From assembly GCA_024681275.1 (NCBI GenBank), contig JAILBD010000279.1, forward strand, positions 1 to 26,749: a stretch of 26,749 nucleotides of DNA, written 5' to 3'. The notes under the pieces were generated by a model, which did not search any database, had not been told where the DNA came from, and saw only the letters and a list, made by a program, of their open reading frames with translations. The DNA is from Erysipelotrichaceae bacterium. GTDB lineage: Bacteria; Bacillota_I; Bacilli_A; Erysipelotrichales; Erysipelotrichaceae. Positions 24,604 to 26,749 of the stretch are shown here, one piece after another. The translations under genes and the position numbers were made by a program. Each line of letters opens with the position of its first letter. Positions within the stretch are counted from its first letter, which is position 1.

Positions 24604-25327
24604 CAGAATCATATTCGGCTCTGACGGCATTGTGCAGTCAGGTCTTGGAATCCTCAACAACAATGTGGGATGGCCGGTTGAAAAAGTCAAGGAATATGTG
24701 TTGCAGCTGATGATGAACAATCCATACATTTCTGCCAGCGAACTTGCTCAGAAAGTGGTGAATCAGGCTCATAGAAATGACGGTTACGTGTCGAAAGACG
24801 ATATGAGCTGTGTCTCAATATATTTCAGAAATCCGCGCGAATGTATGATTTGCACGGGACCACCATACGACAAATCGCGTGATGTGGAATATGTGCAGAC
24901 TTTGAAGAACTTTAAAGGTAAGAAGATAATCTGCGGAGGAACAACTGCTGAAATCATTGCCAAATGCTTGAATCTGAATGTCGAAACCGACAGAAATGCA
25001 GTTGTTGACCCAGATTTGCCTCCTTTGCATATAATGCCAGGTATCGGAATTGTGACAGAAGGCATACTGACTCTTACAAAGGTCTATAATCTGCTTGAAC
25101 AGGACAGCAGCAATTCCCCCACCGCAGATGCGGGACCGGCCGGCAGAATAGTTTCAATTATCCACGAATCCGACATGGTTCATTTTCTTGTAGGGACAAG
25201 TCTTAACTCAGCACATCAGGACCCGGAATTGCCAGTGGAACTTGAAATACGCAGAACCATCGTGAAACGTATCGCAAAACTGCTTGACGAAGTGTTTATG
25301 AAGGATGTTAAAATCACATACTATTGA
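24575..25327 (+). CDS. C-terminal part of a SpoIIE/PP2C-type serine phosphatase, 5' end missing
   Basis: About 250 residues remain. The frame stays open upstream of 24575 into the polA sequence, but that part is foreign and the ATG is arbitrary. PRNGDRIIFGSDGIVQSGLG contains the SDG metal-binding motif that closes the PP2C fold of SpoIIE phosphatases. The rest (GPPYDKSRDVEYVQTLKNF, KKIICGGTTAEIIAKCLN, ELEIRRTIVKRIAKLLDEVF) matches the long C-terminal extension of SpoIIE-family proteins of Bacteroidota. The N-terminal part of the phosphatase domain is missing because of the join. In its real genome it should be a complete regulatory or signalling phosphatase; its target is unknown. Confidence 0.75.
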   Translation: MTTFIPRNGDRIIFGSDGIVQSGLGILNNNVGWPVEKVKEYVLQLMMNNPYISASELAQKVVNQAHRNDGYVSKDDMSCVSIYFRNPRECMICTGPPYDKSRDVEYVQTLKNFKGKKIICGGTTAEIIAKCLNLNVETDRNAVVDPDLPPLHIMPGIGIVTEGILTLTKVYNLLEQDSSNSPTADAGPAGRIVSIIHESDMVHFLVGTSLNSAHQDPELPVELEIRRTIVKRIAKLLDEVFMKDVKITYY

Positions 25328-25337
25328 CAAAAAGTTG

Positions 25338-25345
25338 TATCTTTG
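25338..25345 (+). promoter_or_regulatory. Bacteroidota-type -7 promoter box
   Basis: TATCTTTG matches the Bacteroidota -7 element TAnnTTTG. A TTG lies 11 bases upstream at 25324-25326, closer than the usual -33 element, so only the -7 box is clear. It would drive the outer-membrane protein gene at 25393. This element is not used by Bacillota and supports the split origin. Confidence 0.75.
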
Positions 25346-25392
25346 CAGTTTAGTTTTTAAATACATTAGTAAGATAAGTGAATAATTAAATA

Positions 25393-26232
25393 ATGAATGA
25401 AATGAAAGAAAAAAAATTAAAGCTTTTTTTAATGGCTGTATTTGTAATGTTTTGTGTATCAGCCTTTTCTCAAGATAAGATTTATCTCGTAGGCAATAAT
25501 GACCCTATCGAATGTGAAGTTAATGAAATAGAAGGGACAACTATTTTCTATACTCTTCCTAATAGCAACGCAAAGTTGAAGATTGACAAGTCGCAAGTAG
25601 ATATGATAAAATACGAAGGTGGAGTTGTACTTTCTATGAATGACCTCGTTACTGAAGAGGAATATTACAAGGATGCAAAGCGCAATGCGTTGAAATTAAA
25701 TGTTCTGTCACCAATATGGAATGTGGTGGAAATTGCTTACGAACATGCATTTTCCCCTACCAAGTCCATTGAAATCACAGCCGGTTATGTCGGTATTGGC
25801 AGAGATGCATACGACGATGTTGCAGAGAAATGGGATTTCACATACGAGCCGAAAGGTTTTATGGCAACTGTCGGCTATAAGTTTATGACTACCAGACGCA
25901 CATATAATCTGAATGACAAGTATCGTCCGATATTGCAGGGTGGTTATATAAAACCTGAATTTGCCTTCAGTTATGCCAATAAACTTGAAAGAGTATATAT
26001 TTATGATGATGATTATTATGTAAGAAGTTTTAAGGATGTAAACAAGACCATGTTGTCGTATTCGCTGATGGCTGTAGGTGGTTACCAGTGGGATTTCAGC
26101 GGTTTCATCCTTGATGTCTATGGTGGTTTGGGATATGGCATTGGTTCATATACCAGCTATGGATATCTCATGTTCAATGACGGTTTCTCCGTGGTGATGT
26201 CAGCTGGGGTGAAACTTGGATTTGACTTTTAA
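25393..26232 (+). CDS. Outer-membrane beta-barrel-type protein of Bacteroidota
   Basis: 279 residues. A signal peptide (MKEKKLKLFLMAVFVMFCVS) ends AFSQ-D, typical of Bacteroidota export to periplasm or outer membrane. A short N-terminal domain (DKIYLVGNNDPIECEVNEIE, with IKYEGG) is followed by many alternating amphipathic strands with Gly/Tyr/Phe (SIEITAGYVGIGR, GFMATVGYKF, MLSYSLMAVGGYQWDF, YGGLGYGIGSYTSYGYLMF) and a last strand ending in Phe (VKLGFDF), the mark recognised by the outer-membrane insertion machinery. Function unknown. The start may be 25393 or the in-frame ATG at 25402. Codon use is AT-richer than in the left part of the window. Confidence 0.78.
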   Translation: MNEMKEKKLKLFLMAVFVMFCVSAFSQDKIYLVGNNDPIECEVNEIEGTTIFYTLPNSNAKLKIDKSQVDMIKYEGGVVLSMNDLVTEEEYYKDAKRNALKLNVLSPIWNVVEIAYEHAFSPTKSIEITAGYVGIGRDAYDDVAEKWDFTYEPKGFMATVGYKFMTTRRTYNLNDKYRPILQGGYIKPEFAFSYANKLERVYIYDDDYYVRSFKDVNKTMLSYSLMAVGGYQWDFSGFILDVYGGLGYGIGSYTSYGYLMFNDGFSVVMSAGVKLGFDF

Positions 26233-26264
26233 ATGTAATTAATAACCCTTAATATGCAAAAATC

Positions 26265-26749
26265 ATGATAAAAAAATTAGATGATCTTTTTGATGAATTG
26301 AAATCACGTCCTACCAAGAGAATTATAGGAGCTTATGCTTGTGACGGTCATACTATTGGTGCAATTTATAACGCGGTAAAAAAAGGTATCGTAAGCGCAA
26401 CGCTAGTTGGCGATGAGAAAAAAATCGCCGATGTTTGTAAAAGTGATAATATTGACATTTCGGTGTTTGACATTGTAAATGAACCTGTTGACACAAAGGC
26501 TGCAGCAAAGGCTGTCGAAATGATAAACAAGGGTGAGGGTGATATTTTGATGAAGGGCACGCTGAGTACCGACAGATATATGAGAGCTATTCTCAACAAG
26601 GAAAACGGACTTGTTCCACCTAAGGCTGTGCTTAGCCATGTAACGGTTATCGAGAATCCGGCATACCATAAACTCCTCATAGTGGGTGATGTCGCTGTGA
26701 TTCCGGCTCCGGACCTTGACCAGAAGATAGCCATAACCAATTATCTTAT
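26265..26749 (+). CDS. ptb: Phosphate butyryltransferase / phosphotransacetylase family, 3' end outside the window
   Basis: 161 codons are open to the window edge with no stop. KRIIGAYACDGHTIGAIYNAV, VSATLVGDEKKIADVC, GDILMKGTLSTDRYMRAIL, LVPPKAVLSHVTVIE and HKLLIVGDVAVIPAPDLDQK follow the order of phosphate butyryltransferases. These transfer a butyryl (or acetyl) group between CoA and phosphate. In Bacteroidota ptb is usually followed by a butyrate kinase gene, which would lie beyond the edge. The start is chosen because it is the first ATG that opens the frame, 32 bases after the barrel-protein stop. Substrate preference (butyryl or acetyl) cannot be told here. Confidence 0.85.
   Translation, partial: MIKKLDDLFDELKSRPTKRIIGAYACDGHTIGAIYNAVKKGIVSATLVGDEKKIADVCKSDNIDISVFDIVNEPVDTKAAAKAVEMINKGEGDILMKGTLSTDRYMRAILNKENGLVPPKAVLSHVTVIENPAYHKLLIVGDVAVIPAPDLDQKIAITNYL

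Overview
The window is a chimera of two unrelated genomes. Positions 1 to about 24,570 look like one continuous piece of a low-to-mid-GC Bacillota chromosome, probably an Erysipelotrichia relative. The evidence is HrcA/CIRCE control of groESL, an RNA polymerase delta subunit (rpoE), the ecfA1-ecfA2-ecfT-truA block, rubrerythrin, a FemX/MurM-type peptidoglycan enzyme and intrinsic terminators after most units. Positions from about 24,575 to the end look like Bacteroidota: the C-terminal half of a SpoIIE-type phosphatase, a TAnnTTTG promoter box, an outer-membrane-type barrel protein and the start of a phosphate butyryltransferase gene. The join falls inside polA and cuts it in the middle of a conserved region. 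I saw no insertion sequence there, so an assembly misjoin is the simplest explanation.

Layout of the Bacillota part. 1-357: end of a secreted amidase-like gene. 405-2384: CIRCE-controlled groES-groEL. 2619-2693: tRNA-Arg(CCT), then an acyltransferase of the condensation/alcohol-acetyltransferase fold overlapping a small membrane protein (2736-4800). 4864-5403: rubrerythrin. 5535-7956, minus strand: murD-murI plus a stand-alone FakA middle domain. 8018-8681: a DUF1934-like gene and rpoE. 8717-10271: HAD phosphatase, ispF and a GNAT acetyltransferase, joined by 4-bp overlaps. 10294-11259, minus strand: class II fructose-bisphosphate aldolase. 11323-11718: DUF1893. 11757-14936: ECF transporter energising module plus truA. 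14946-15329: small membrane protein. 15366-16441, minus strand: FemX-like gene with tRNA-Thr(CGT) starting one base after its stop codon. 16557-18779: pnp. 18881-21484: lipoprotein pullulanase. 21505-22116: trmB. 22126-23130: a ZnuA-like lipoprotein that has lost its metal-binding histidines. 23131 to the join: polA.

The most interesting signal is at the gene starts. Eight first-in-unit genes have a TATAAT or TAAAAT box ending only 6-8 bases before the start codon (ATG, and in one case GTG), with no usable Shine-Dalgarno site. A ninth has TTTAAT ten bases before its ATG. With normal -10 geometry, transcription would begin at or within a few bases of the start codon, so these mRNAs should be leaderless. 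groES, rubrerythrin, aldolase and pullulanase, and most downstream operon genes, have ordinary Shine-Dalgarno sites. The genome therefore seems to use two initiation modes side by side.

Other points of note are the femX-like/tRNA-Thr arrangement, overlapping divergent promoters between murD and the DUF1934-like gene and between fba and DUF1893, and terminators that run straight into the next gene's -10 box. No CRISPR array, rRNA, insertion sequence or complete mobile element was seen. No gene-free stretch exceeds 300 bases; the longest is 2385-2618, between groEL and tRNA-Arg.
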